Origin: Sinohyriopsis cumingii | Lineage: Eukaryota > Mollusca > Bivalvia > Unionida > Unionidae | Direction: 5' to 3' | DNA: 64,000 nucleotides | NCBI GenBank assembly: GCA_028554795.2 | Contig: CM068825.1 | Location: 90,144,951-90,208,950, forward strand | Shown here: positions 9,640 through 24,639 of the stretch, in pieces | Layout: the number at the start of each line of letters is the position of its first letter | Numbering within the stretch: the first letter of the stretch is position 1 | Program-made: the position numbers and the translations under genes | Notes under the pieces: model-generated | Told to the model about the DNA's origin: nothing | Database searches by the model: none | Seen by the model: the letters and a program-made list of their open reading frames with translations, nothing else

Positions 9640-10195
9640 ATTACTTAGTTGATTTGAATAATTGTACAGGTGGCTTGCACACAATTGGTATTTTTATTGT
9701 CAATTTAAATAACTGGACTAGATTTGGTTACGTACGAGCTAGAGTTTCAGGGCCCTGTGCGTTTGCGCTAGCTGCCTGGTACCTTTCCTCCCTTGTCTCT
9801 CCTTGACTTCCTGTACCGTGACGGAGATGTGGAACCATTTTCACCTGTCCAAACCCAGGCGTTTCGATGTGACATCATCGTGGCGATCAATCGCTATGGG
9901 CGTCACATACTGCTTTGGTCGACACCTGGCTCAGTTGATAACAGACTGAAATAACATCTTTTAACATAAATTTGTGTTGGGTCCATTCCCACTCATGAAA
10001 GCCCTTAATTCAGGTCGTTAGAGACATTTAGTCCCACGACCTGAAGGCTAAATTAAATAGTTCTCTGTGAGCACATACGCCCTTGGGGATGTGGCAATAA
10101 TTCCTTCCCCCATGATTAATTAGCATGCCGTGCAGGCATGAACTAATGGTACATGTACATATGTACGCACACAACTTCAACCAAACTAGTCAGTC
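9640..10195 (+). repeat. Hairpin repeat copy R4
   Basis: Same block order as R3 over about 550 bp. Hairpin 1: CAGGTCG 10011-10017 with CGACCTG 10037-10043. Second stem: TTCTC/GAGCA region at 10060-10074. Hairpin 2: TGGGG 10084-10088 with CCCCA 10108-10112. Hairpin 3: CATGCC 10124-10129 with GGCATG 10135-10140 (perfect). R3 and R4 are separated by about 1.5 kb, like LTRs or tandem units. Confidence 0.75.
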
Positions 10196-10851
10196 AATCA
10201 CGATATACTACCTGACCTACTCATGTATCACCGCCAATAGTGGCCTCTCTCGGTCGTCTATTCTATTATACTGGTTGCTGACACCGACGCTCCGTCGTAA
10301 GAGCTATTTTCCAATTTTTTGCTTTGAGGTTTGCTCTTTTTCACTTTAGCAGTACCGTCTCCTTACACCCCTGGTTACGTGTCTCTCATAGACTCTGAAA
10401 TACACGTTCCTTTGACAAACATTGCGACAGTTTCGCCCACTCACAGAGAAAACTATGTGATTAAGCATTCTTGAAATCAACAAGAGATGAATGTAATTAG
10501 ATCCTACTATCATGAGATATATGCATAGTATGATAAAAACAAATGAAAAGGCTGCTTTCTCCTAACGTGGCTGTTCCACCAAATTGAAACCATGCGTATA
10601 TCAATCTCATCAATTTTCTTTCTTTTCTTTAACCACAAGTACTACAGTATTTTCCACAAACAACGTTTTGCATTGACTTTTAGACTCAGAATTAACGACT
10701 ATTTAAATATAATATTTTCACGAGATATTTTATGACAGTTGTAATTTTGTACTGTAGCCCACGCAGATAATGCTATGTCTTCGACTTGGTGCTAACTCTG
10801 CAAGGGCAGTTGATTTCATTTTACCCTTCTCAATATCAATAAAATTGTTTA
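10196..10851. other. AT-rich DNA, nothing recognised
   Basis: No reading frame, repeat array or RNA gene could be supported here. Confidence 0.4.
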
Positions 10852-11013
10852 AAAGACACCAAGTATTGGTCCTATGTTAAAGACACCAAGTATTAGTCCT
10901 ATGTTAAAGACGCCAAGTATTAGTCCTATGTTAAAGACACCAAGTATTATTCCTATGTTAAACACACCAAGTATTAGTCCTATGTTAAAGACACCAAGTA
11001 TTAGTCATATGTT
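10852..11013. repeat. 27-bp tandem repeat, six copies
   Basis: Six consecutive 27-bp units starting AAAGACACCAAGTATT and ending CCTATGTT, with one or two changes per unit. No coding or regulatory role seen. Confidence 0.92.
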
Positions 11014-11621
11014 AAAGACTACTAAGCATGGTCTAATCTGAGATTATAATCTGTTACAAATATAGTACGGTCTCTAAACAAGGAGATATTTATGTTATAA
11101 GATTTACTTAAATATCTGCTTCGTAGAAAGCCGATTTAAAAAAATCGTTAGCCTTAGATCGTCGTGGTTTCTTCAAAACAGCATAGAATAATAAAGAGTA
11201 CAAATCTCAGCCAAATTATTAGACATCCTGGATTCAACCACCTTTTTAAAAATGTGTCACTAGATATAACTCACTAAAGACATAAATTTAACACATATTT
11301 CTACCGCAACAAACACATCAACAATAAAGTATAACATTTTGTTTGGACATGCATTCGAGATAATTTTATCATTCTGTGCTTCTCTCACAGTTTAATTTTG
11401 TCTTAAGTTAATCTTTGCTTCTGTTTAACCTTTCTTCTTTGGACTTACGGACTTAAAAAGATTCTTGTGAATGTTCTGCAAATTATTTTCCGAGTTTAAC
11501 TCTATTTGCATCTTTCTTCCTTTTAAGTTACCTTCTCTAGTGCTTTGTGATCCTAAGAAGTTTCTTCATGTTTACATATACTTGTTCGCTTTTCTAACAT
11601 TCTTGCAACAAAACGAATAGC

Positions 11622-11727
11622 CAACGTAAGCATGAAGCGAAGTGACAGAGGTTTCTTAAAAATTATTTAACAGTCAACGTAAGCATGAAGCGAAGTGGCA
11701 GGGGCTACTTGAAAATTAGTCAATACC
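11622..11727. repeat. 53-bp direct duplication
   Basis: CAACGTAAGCATGAAGCGAA recurs 53 bp apart (11622 and 11675) with similar following sequence. Surrounding 11020-12100 is AT-rich and otherwise empty. Confidence 0.7.
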
Positions 11728-12100
11728 CTGTTTTAACCTTTAAAAAAAAAGAATTTAACTAGAGTTTTTTACAAATTAATTTTAAATACATCAGCTGTAC
11801 AATTAAATTCTAAAATAAATAATACAAAGAATAATACAAAGTAAATGGAGACCAAGAAATTTCCAAAAGTAACACAAAATAGTAATTACTGAGTGCAACA
11901 TGAACAGCACTTGGAAACTTGTTAAATGCATATTTAAATAATATTTATTTTTAAAAACAAAACAACAGAATAATGATAACTACTTATTAAAAAAATTTGA
12001 GAGAGAATAATAGACAAATACTATATTAAATGCTACAAATAAAATACTTCAACAACACATTGAAAACCACAAAAAATTCTTTCCCAGAGTTAGACTTTTT

Positions 12101-12202
<102 letters not shown>

Positions 12203-12423
12203 TCAAGATCCACTTTTTAACTATGTTCTATTTAGTGAAATAGAACTTATTACCCCGGTCACTATCCACTTTTTTTAAAATATGTTATATTTAGTACAAA
12301 TATTGTATCTAGTTAAGTAAAACTTAATAATCCAGTCAACTTATCATTCTAATGAGAATATTTATAAAAAATTCAGCAGGATATTTGAGAATCAAATGAT
12401 TTTTCGTAAATTGTTCATAATAC

Positions 12424-12600
12424 GGTCATGGTGAACAAAGGTGTTTTCTGGTTTTTATAGGGTCATAGTGCACAAAATATTTTCTCGTTTTGGTAGGTAT
12501 AAGGGTCATGGCGGACAAAATATATTTTCGTTTGTGTGGGTATAAGGATCTTGAAGGACAAAAGTTTTGTTTTTCGGTTGTTTGGGTATCATGATCATAG
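12424..12600. repeat. Degenerate tandem repeat of about 48 bp, about four copies
   Basis: Units share a core like GGTCATGGNGGACAAAA followed by TTTTCGTTT and GGGTATAA. Copies are diverged. 12600-13370 shows nothing else recognisable. Confidence 0.55.
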
Positions 12601-13373
12601 TGATTGTTAAGTTAGTTTTTATCGGGTGAGGGTAAAGTGTTGGTTTTTAAAAAAAAATAAAATAAAAAAGACTGGGTTACGGACCCAGAAATATATACTC
12701 TGTACAACTTGATATTTGTAGTGAATTTACTTATTAGCACTCATATGTAACTTCTACTGTGCTAGTTTCTCCTATTATGTTTGCTTTGATATGCTGTTTT
12801 ACGGCACAGCAACAAATGTTTGCAACGTTTCAGACAATGCATACGGTCTCACGGTACCAATTGTTTTTCCATAGACTTCAATGCTAATGTTTTGTGAAAT
12901 AAACATACTTTCTATCCTACCTCAGCATGCATGTCACACACTGTCATAGAGAACAATGTTAGGTTGTCAATTTGACAAGGACAAAACCAGGTACTCCACT
13001 GCATTTAAGAGAGATAACTATGCTGGAACTAGACAAGGGTAAGATTTATTTAGTCACAACAGTCACATTTTGAGCGTAGAATCGACCGAGAAGTTGTGAA
13101 TGAAAAAATATTACTTCGCAACTTGTCGGTCCATCCTTGTTTCGAAAATAGTCCAGTTTGCTCGACTGGAAGCTACCAACATGCGTTCGATTTATCCCTA
13201 CGATTGGCCTCGAAGTTGCGAATGCGCTTGAAAATAAAACTTAACATCACTCCTAACTTTTCCTAAATGGAAAATGTACTGTTTGATTAATCTCTTTCTT
13301 TGTCAGAAATCTTTGATCGTTGGTGTAAATGAATGAATGAAAATACGGACCCAAAAGAACCACTCTACTCGTA

Positions 13374-13604
13374 GTACAAATGTGGTACTAGCAGCTGCTT
13401 CGCTTGGCGCTCGGCATCAAGAGGTTAGTATTAGGACTGGTAGGCCTTATGCCACGATAATTTTGACTTGGTGGTACATCATGCTGCATGTCTGCGGCAT
13501 GATGCTCCAGTGCTAGACATCACTATAAATTGCCACATCGCAGCGATATGACTGAAAAATTGTTAAAGCTACGTTAAAAATCCAAATCACACACACACAT
13601 ACAC
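13374..13604 (+). mobile_element. tRNA-type SINE, 5'-truncated copy
   Basis: Body sequence shared with the copies at 27983, 28899, 46571 and 63757: GCTTCGCTTGGCGCTC, AAGAGGTTAGTATTAGGACTGG, CATGATGCTCCAGTGCTAGACATC cores are present (quoted in parts), ending with GATATGACTGA and a tail AAATCCAAATC followed by (CA)n. The tRNA-like head is missing. TSD not identified. Confidence 0.8.
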
Positions 13605-16747
<3,143 letters not shown>

Positions 16748-17044
16748 TCTTGATGGAGTTGAATAATACAATGTGATGGATAAGGGCAGGAAAGGCCATT
16801 AATAAATTATTATTAATGAATGCTAAAACCCTAGACGCCAGACTTGAGTGGCTATGTAATCAGCAAATGTCCAAAGAGGCTGATAATGAGGCCGCAAGTC
16901 GTAATTGTATTTTATTGACCATAAAATATTAAATGGTGGATAAAATGTGGTGTTCGAACGGGAAAAAAAAACCATAATAAAGTATATAATCATCATCATC
17001 TTCATCTTCATCATTAGTAGTAGTAGCAGTAGTAGTAGTAGTAG

Positions 17045-17154
17045 CCCCAGTGCTAGACATCACTACACACTGCCACATTGCAGACATCGTAACAATGGGA
17101 CTGAACAATTTTTAAAGCTATGTTTAAAATAATCCAGATCACACACACACGCTG
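17045..17154 (+). mobile_element. tRNA-type SINE, 3' end only
   Basis: CCCCAGTGCTAGACATCACT, the TGCAGACATCGTA core and a GGGACTGAACAA end, with tail AATCCAGATC then (CA)n, match the 3' end of the SINE family. Only about 110 bp remains. Confidence 0.72.
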
Positions 17155-17494
17155 CGACTTACTCAAATGTCGCTTTTGTGAACAATATAGCTAAATAACT
17201 GAAGCCATTTCTACATCTTACATCAGCAACTGACCTGCTTTTGATTACATGACACATACCTCCTGCGAACACATGTACAAAGTTTGGTGAATACAACATT
17301 CTAAAATCATGAGTGAAATTCCAACTTTATATATTTGACCTTTGACCCCTCCGATATGAGAGATCCTAGTCTCATAACATTCGTGTAGATCATGGGATGG
17401 CAAAATACAGCATGCAGACATGTGTCTTTAAAAATCACTAAATCACTTAATAAACCTGCGTCCTGGAGGATGTTGTAGATGGTCACCAGATGGT

Positions 17495-17497
<3 letters not shown>

Positions 17498-17564
<67 letters not shown>
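17498..17564. repeat. (TA)n microsatellite
   Basis: About 67 bases of alternating TA in otherwise empty AT-rich DNA (17155-17968). Confidence 0.97.
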
Positions 17565-17569
<5 letters not shown>

Positions 17570-17968
17570 ATGGTTTGGTGAAATTTCGACACAGTGGTTT
17601 AGGAGAAATAGTGGTTACGGAGAGACGGACAGACGACACAGAGACAGACAGACAGAGGGTATAACAACGTTCCTGTGCTAAAGCATGAGGAAACCGCAGA
17701 ACAGCTTTAAATCTTAAAACACGTATGATATCAAATCTTTGGTCGTTGTTACCAACACGATGTCGAAAGGCTAATTTAAAGTGGATTTCCGTATTGCCCG
17801 ACTTGGCACAATCCGTTTGTCATTCTGTTAACTCCCAGCATGAATCAGCATAAAATCGAAGAATTCCGCAGACATATTTCATGTTGTTATCTTGCGAAAT
17901 TTTAATTACAACGGCTTTCAAAATATTACCTCTGCAATTTTGAGACTTCCAAGTTTGTAATTTCCTCT

Positions 17969-18485
17969 TGTTACGAGTCTATGCTCTTAAAATTAGTAAC
18001 AGAAAAAAGTGAAGGCAACAAGCTTTGTAAAATTTAACAAACAATTTCTTTCACAAGAATAAAAAGTGAAGAAAGAAAAAATGAGAAAAAAAGAACAAAA
18101 TTCAAAAATAATCCAAGAAATAAAAATACATTTTCTATCAATCAAAAGTCCTAAGTGAAACACAGTTCAAATCCCGATGAAAATCAAAAAATGGAAGGCG
18201 ATGACGTCTGTAATAGTCAGCATTGTACTGATCTATCAAAAGTCTCTTGTTCAATCACAGAAAATATTATTCCAGTTTTGAATTCTGTATATTGTCCACG
18301 AATTTTCAGAGCACTTTTGTATTTCCAGGGAAATGAATAACTTAAAATTCAATAATTTGAAGAAAATAAAAACTCATCTCAAACTGGACACAACATAAAT
18401 AACTTGAAGTCTGAAGTGTTAATGCACGACTGATATAATTCTTATCATAACATCAGTTATAAGACTAACTAAAACGCGAAACAGA
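17969..18485 (-). repeat. 3' LTR of the Gmr1-like element
   Basis: Begins (in + reading) TGTTACGAGTCTATGCTC, matching the block at 22743. The first 100 bases are nearly the same in both, and similarity is clear over about 240 bases (to about 18205). The right boundary is estimated at GCGAAACA/GATTCCCGAG near 18485, where the other copy no longer aligns. Confidence 0.68.
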
Positions 18486-18689
18486 TTCCCGAGTGGGGGT
18501 CAAAAGTTCAACCTTCCAGAAGGAATTGAAGTTTTCTACAACATAAATATCACATTGACTCAACTTAATGATTCTTAATCTGAGAAAGAAATATAAAAAC
18601 AATTAAAATTTGTTTACCAAAAACTCTCACTGAATGTGAAACAAGATCAGCAACTTAATACAATACTGAATGTCTTTTTTCAAGTATTC

Positions 18690-20035
18690 CTTTCTTGTTG
18701 TCGCAAATGTGAACGTTTCTGGTCCAGGTTATTAATAATTTCTGAATTCCAAAGATTTGTCACTCAAAAATGAGTACAGTCTCATGGTATTCCTTTGCTT
18801 AAATCCTCAGTGAGTGGGACAGGTACAAGTAAATTAGTTGCATTTTTAACCTGACTATCTCTCTCAACATACTCGTTTAACATGTTTATGTGTCAAAGTT
18901 GTTTTTGTTTTTCGCATCCCATGAGTATTTATGATATAATTTAAATAAGTTGCTTTCTTTTCAACTGTATAAGGACCATAGTCCTGAAAGGGATTTTGTG
19001 GTATGAGCAAGAGAGTCAGAACTATCACCAGGATGAAAACTCCTTTCCTTTGTATTTTTATCATACCTTAACTTCATTTTTTGCTCAGTAGAGTGCATAT
19101 TAGTTCTTGCAACCTCAGAAGTCTTTGACAGTTTATACTTAAAATTGGAAACATAATCAAGAAGATTAATTCCAGTATCTTCATTAGATAGAAGATTCTC
19201 TTTTAACAACTTCATTGGTCCACGCACAGTATATCCAAAAATTAGTTAAAATGGACAGAATCCTAAAGATTCTTGAACTGATTCCCTAGCAAGCAAACAA
19301 AAGTAAACGAATGCCTTCATCCCAATCTTTACATGTATAGAAACAATATGACCTAATCATATTTTTCAAAGTTTGATGAAACGCTTATAAAGCCCCTTAG
19401 CTCTCAAGGTGATTGGCAGAAGATTTGAAGTGTTGGATACCTAATTCGTACATACCTTGTTGGAATATTCCTGACATAAAATTTGACCCTTGATCAGATT
19501 GAACAGATTTGGGAAGGCCAAATTGAGTAATAAAATAAACTTTATCAACGCTTTTATTATTGTTTTAGCTTTAATATGCCTCAAAGGAATTGACTCACAC
19601 ATTATGGTCAACAAGTATTGGTTACCTGATTTGGTCTTAGGTAAGAGACCAACACAATCTACCATTATTCTGCTAAATGGTTTGTCAAATGCTAGAATAG
19701 GTTACAGACGAGCCTTATCTATCTTCTGATTGGGTTTTCCTATCATTTGACAAGTATGACAAGATCTTCAGTATTTACAAAAATTACTTTTGATTTTTGG
19801 CGAATAGAAGTAATTCAAGATCTTGTGATAAGTCTTATTAATCCTTAAATGAACAGCCAATGGAGTTTCACCAGCATATACCTCGGGAGGTCTCCTTTTT
19901 TGCTCATAAGAATCCCATTTTTAATGAAATAACAAGCAGGTAACTTTGTAGCTTCAGTTTCACTAATGGCCCTTTAAAACAAACAGGAGATCTCATGATC
20001 TTTTTCCTGTTCGACGACAAGTGATTATCGTGTGT
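18690..20035 (-). pseudogene. Integrase of the Gmr1-like element, broken
   Basis: Read on minus from about 20035: FIKNGILMRKRRPPEVYAGE, then the zinc-binding region with HLRINKTYHK and CHTCQ. The catalytic core follows with VDCVGLLPKTKSGNQYLLTI (first Asp) and, in shifted frames, the NLLDYVSNFK linker. The C-terminal domain has GPYTVEKK and NYIINTHG, ending NEYVERDSQV, then the pre-RT linker with NNLDQKRSHL. The core segment with the second Asp and the Glu is poorly preserved (19240-19450). Stops and frameshifts throughout. Confidence 0.8.
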
Positions 20036-20790
20036 CAGCCTGATTAGAATAAGTAGAAAGAGTAGTTGAAAGAGGATCACTGTCATCAATGCCCTTTGAT
20101 TGATCCAAACAAGGAGTGAAAATGACATCATCAAACGCCTGACCAGTACGTGTCAGATAAAGAAATACTTTCCCGATCAAAATTTTCAACAGCTTTCTTT
20201 GCCATAGCTCTAGCAACTGCACAAACTGGGTATAAATCAGGGAATTCTTTTTCAATAGGATCGACTTTCTGATCCAAACAAGGCTTGTCAGTTACAAGTG
20301 GATTAACGACAACCTTATCTTCAGCTCGGTCGTTGCCTAGTAATAAATTAATGTCATCGACGGGTAAGGATTTCACTGTTCCGACTGTCACGAAGTCCTG
20401 AGACTAAGTCTGATTAAAAATTAACACAAAGGAGAGGAACATTAACAAAGCCGCACTATACTCCATTAATAAGAACACTCTTATTAGAAAGACTTCTGAG
20501 AAAAAGGCAAAGTACCTGATAAAAGACTCTGAAAAGCTCCAGTGTCCCTTAAAATGGTAATAGGGATGGGATTTGCTGAATCACCCATGAGTGATATAAA
20601 ATCCTACGACATGAATGGCTCTAAATTCTCCACAGTAAAATCGGACATGGTTTATTAAACCCAACAAATGTATTGCTTTCAATACCTGACCGAGACATTT
20701 ACCTCTTAAAAATAAAATCATTTGGAATAGGTCTGTCTTGATTCTAATGCTTAATTTTAAATTTATGGCAATCAGAAATAACGTGACCCT
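20036..20790 (-). pseudogene. Aspartic protease region and linker of the Gmr1-like element
   Basis: Minus-strand frame at 20391-20131 carries LLLGNDRAEDKVV and FPDLYPVCAVARAMAKK, the typical C-terminal side of the retropepsin and the linker to integrase in this group. Upstream pieces (20790-20580) include remnants of the protease N-terminal half, with no intact DSG or DTG active site recognised. Broken by frameshifts. Confidence 0.68.
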
Positions 20791-21565
20791 TCTTCTTTCA
20801 ATATGTACCCATGGGAAGAGATAATGATTTCTGGTCATTTTTATTAGAAGCTTGAATTCCAAAAGTTGTTCCAAATTGAAAATGAGAAGGACCTGTATTA
20901 GGCTTAAATACTTTTCTACCAGAAGACTGCTGAGTGAAAGACTTACTTACAAAGTAAACTTTATGAACTAAGGAATACTCGTCAGCAGTACGAGCAGCAT
21001 TTTCCAAGGTTTCGATCTTATGCTCATGTAGATAAGTCTTAATGTCACTATGGACACAGTTCTTGAACTCTTCAAGTAATACGAGTTGTCTGAGAATTTC
21101 ATAATCTTGATCAAGTTCCTGGGCTAAGCACCACCTATCAAATAACTGCTCCTTTCCTCTTGCAAATTCGACCTGACTTTGTCCAGATTCTTTGTTATAG
21201 TTCCTGAATTTTTGCCTATAAGCCATTGGGACTTACTTATAACCCTTTCAGATGCATTCCTTAACCAGATCACAGTTAGCACTTTGGTGTACAGAAAGGG
21301 ATGCATATATATCTCCGGCGTTGCCAAAAAGTACACACTGTAATAATTGAGTCCAATGCTACCTTGGCCATTTCAAATTTTTAGCAATTTTTCCAAAATA
21401 AGAAAAATATTTATCTACTTCTCTTTCTCTAAAAGGGGACACTAACCTAAATTCTTAGTAACATCAAAACCTGAATTTGTATATAAAGTGGGAATATGCT
21501 TTTCATTTCCCAAATCTAATTCTCTTAATCTAAACTGATATTCCCTTTCTTCATTCTCTCTTTGC

Positions 21566-21573
<8 letters not shown>

Positions 21574-21609
<36 letters not shown>
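21574..21609. repeat. (CT)n microsatellite inside gag
   Basis: 36 bases of CT. On the minus strand it reads as the Glu-Arg repeat of the gag coiled coil, so repeat length change would alter gag without shifting frame only in steps of six bases. Confidence 0.9.
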
Positions 21610-21612
<3 letters not shown>

Positions 21613-21659
21613 ATTGCAACTGTATTTGTTTCTCTTCTTTCTGTGTCTCTGTCTCTATC

Positions 21660-22255
21660 TCTCTCTAATAATAATAATAATAATAATAAACTATCTTTAA
21701 CCAGGATAACACATTTGGTCATGGCTGACCCATCTGCCATGTGGTCCTCAGTTTTTGTAATAAAAAATAAATAAATAAATAAAAAACGAATATTGAAAAC
21801 CATGCACATAACCATGTATCGTCGCACACTCATTATTACATATTTGACATGAATGACTATGTGTGACTATACTGGGAAACATACAAATATATATCAAGTA
21901 TGGATATGATTAGAAAGTTTTCTGTTCAGAGCTTTTAATATGTCATTCCAGCTGGTCTAGAAGGAATTTCTTTAATGATATTTTAAAAGAAGCAAAGGAA
22001 GTTGAATTAAGTATACTCACTGGTAAGGAATTCCATACAGTAGGTGCTGATACAGTAAATGAGCTTTTGTAATGATTGGTTTTCGACCAAGGAATCTGGA
22101 GATCGTTGTTAGTCGTCGATCGGAGATTACGCTCAGTATTCGATGACCTTAGTCCAGTTATGCTAGAGATATAATCTGGAGAAAGACCATTTAAAGACTT
22201 ATATGTCATGATTCATTTAAAATAAAGAATACGTTTTTGTATAGGTAGCCATTTC
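21660..22255 (-). mobile_element. LINE 3' end (CR1/L2-like) nested in gag
   Basis: Minus frame 22209-21943 reads MTYKSLNGLSPDYISS, LRSSNTERNLRSTTNN, APTVWNSLPVSI and FKISLKKFLLDQL, the classic C-terminus of a CR1/L2-group reverse transcriptase ORF. It is followed on minus by a 3' UTR with ATTT-type repeats and a terminal (TTA)n run (+ strand 21667-21690). 5'-truncated, as usual for target-primed insertion. The sequence on both sides is gag, which proves insertion into the older element. Confidence 0.85.
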
Positions 22256-22742
22256 TCTCTCCTGTTTCTCAAATTGCAACTGCATTTCTCTCTCTCTCTC
22301 TCTCTCTCTAATTGCATTTGTTTATCTTCTGTCTGTAGTTTTCTTATCTATAATTCCATTTTGTATTTTAATTTTAACTCCTTTACTTTTATGTCAGTGT
22401 CTGATACAGACTTAATGATCGAAACCAAAGCACTTTTATCCAAAACATTCTTTTCCACAAAATACTGGACCAAAATATTTTTTATTTCTTGTTTCGTTAA
22501 AGAAGCTTTTACCTCAGAAAGATCATATTTTCTGGCAAGTTTAATGAACTCATCTTTTTTTCAAACAGTCCAACTGCTCATGGTTATGATCTGAAAGAAA
22601 GATCTCCACTAAAGATTTCTAAACTGTGAAAAATTACTTGGGATTTAAAATTCTGCAACTATGGGAATTTAAATTTCAAAAACACGGTTGTCTGAAATAG
22701 TTTAGCAAATTTCATATCCCAAGAACGAGCGCCTCAATTTTC

Positions 22743-23045
22743 TGTTACTAGTCATTGCTCTTAAAATAAGTAACAGAAAAAAGTGAAGACAACAAACTTT
22801 GTAAAATTTAACAAATAATTTATTTCCATAGAATAAAAAGTGAAAAAATGAGAGAAAAATTACGGTTTTAGAAATTAAATCCGAACACAATCCAAGAATT
22901 AAAAGACACGAGTGCTATAAATGAAAAGTCCTAAGTGAAACAAAGTTCAAATCCCGATGAAAATCCAAAATGGAAGGCGATGAAGTCGAAAATATTTTTT
23001 TAAAAATAGTGGGAGGGTGTCCATTTCTGAGAATAAAGTCCACGA
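22743..23045 (-). repeat. 5' LTR of the Gmr1-like element
   Basis: Begins (in + reading) TGTTACTAGTCATTGCTC and pairs with the LTR at 17969. Clear similarity runs to about 22985 and patchily to the shared GTCCACGAAT near 23045. Beyond that the copy has diverged or is truncated, so the outer end is uncertain. On minus, the LTR is followed by AAAATTGAGGCGCTCGTT, the expected place of a primer binding site; the tRNA is not assigned. Confidence 0.68.
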
Positions 23046-23876
23046 ATGATAACTCTGCTTTAGGTAAATATTTTTCAGAAACACGTGTTTCTCTTTTCAC
23101 CAACAAGAAACTGAGCAGCCATTTAACATTTCTAACCCTTTTGGTTTTCTGTGAGAACAACGGCCAAAAAGGAAAACAGTATCACCATGCATACTCGGAA
23201 TACCACTACGAAAAACTTCCTCGATCAGATATGTTTCTCGCAGTTTTTAGTCACTCTTAAATCATAAAGGTAAAATTGTTACATATTACAAACAATGTTA
23301 TATGGGCTATATTCGAGCAGAAATTGTAGGTATGGGATCCGGTCAGATGGATTAAAATTGCAATCAATAAGCACGGTGATTTATTAGTATAACAGATAGC
23401 GCAATTCACCTAAACGTATGTGTATCGGTTTCCAAATATATTATCCGTTACGTATTGCTAGGAGCGTCTTCTGTTACCAGGCATGCCAACTTGTAATGTT
23501 TCTTCTGTGGATAATTAACATGTGTATGTTAGTTGTCATGACTCATCTAAGTAACTGATTCATAATTAACAAGGAACAGACTTACTGTTTCCAGGGTATG
23601 TTTCAAAATATGGGATGACAAGACCAATGTATCGTGAGGGATATTACCACTTTTAGACGCTTACGATCGGTCCAAACAACTAGATGATTTCAAGAGCCTT
23701 TACGTGGCACATTTTTCGTTCGCGAATCGGAGCTGATTCCAATTTGCTAGCTTCGAAGTCATATTGAGAACTTAAATTCGAGAATGTTATCAATTCTTAT
23801 TAGCAGAGATAATGTCGACAATTTCTTGGGGGTTAGGGGAGGGAAATAAATTTTAGGTGAAGCATGTAGAGAGCAT

Positions 23877-23910
<34 letters not shown>

Positions 23911-24371
23911 TGTTGGTTAAACTGAGAAATCAAACTTATATTAATCTCAGATGTGAACTCGTGAACTTATGCATGAAAAGAAGGAGTTACAAATAATCAG
24001 TACGCCTTGCGTCAGCTTGTCTGATTTGATGTATCTTTGTGCAAATTCCATTTATAATATTACGAAGCTATATTTTTTAATTCCATACATTTGTAATGAG
24101 AATTGTCTCGTGTTGTGCGATACGCTTGTTTGCTTTAGAGAATTTTAATTTTATTTTCTTGTGTTCATATTTCTGTGACAAAGGTTTGTTTGCTTTTTTA
24201 ATTAAAACTGAGTGTTCTAAAAGAGAACGTACTAAACAAAACATAATGCTTATTTGATCCGGAATTGTGGGAAAATAAATAATGTAAAAGAAAACCAACT
24301 CGACAGTAATGGGTTTCAAACATCAGATAAGTTGTCTTCTTTCTTGCTTTTTTCCCACAATAACTTATAAT
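23046..24371. other. No supported gene; (GA)n run
   Basis: Mostly AT-rich. A (GA)n tract lies at 23875-23908. Small open frames without family features. Confidence 0.4.
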
Positions 24372-24491
24372 AAGGTATTGTCAAGTTATAACACGCTATT
24401 GTCTAGTTATCATACGATATTATCAAGTTATAACACGGTATTATCAAGTTATAACACGGTATTATCAAGTTATAATACGATATTATCAGGT
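24372..24491. repeat. 21-bp tandem repeat, about six copies
   Basis: Units of ATTATCAAGTTATAACACGG type, 21 bp each, diverged in the first two. The unit length keeps one frame open, giving an artefactual repeating peptide. Confidence 0.88.
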
Positions 24492-24639
24492 TTAGCAAAT
24501 AATTGAATGCAAAAGCACTTCTAATTGAAAATTGTTAGATTGCTCACAAAAATATTTTCGTTTGAAAAAAACCAACAAGGAATGCTATTATCATCAGCAA
24601 GTTTCAACTGTTTACATTATGAGGATGTAAAATAATAAA

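Larger units (their letters stand above)
20791..22600 (-). pseudogene. Gag of the Gmr1-like element (SCAN-like), split by a LINE
   Basis: N-terminal part at about 22600-22290: helical region with KDEFIKLARKYDLSEVK and a charged coiled-coil ending in ER repeats. After the LINE insertion it resumes at about 21655 with more ER repeats, then LKWPR and the SCAN-like core. The longest intact piece is 21226-20798, with AYRQKFRNYNKE, HVEF-like QVEFARGKEQLFDRW and LVLLEEFKNCV. It ends near a degenerate zinc knuckle (KKKGHVISDC at about 20800-20760). In live elements gag forms the particle. Confidence 0.8.
17969..23045 (-). mobile_element. Gmr1-like LTR retrotransposon, defective, no reverse transcriptase
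   Basis: On the minus strand the order is LTR, gag with SCAN-like domain, aspartic protease region, integrase, LTR. Integrase follows the protease directly, and a short linker typical of the region before RT follows integrase (near 18690-18780). The far LTR then comes within 300 bp. Ty3/Gypsy elements normally place RT before integrase; integrase before RT is the Gmr1-type order. RT and RNase H are absent. All frames carry stops, and LTRs differ noticeably, so this is an old dead copy. Confidence 0.82.
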
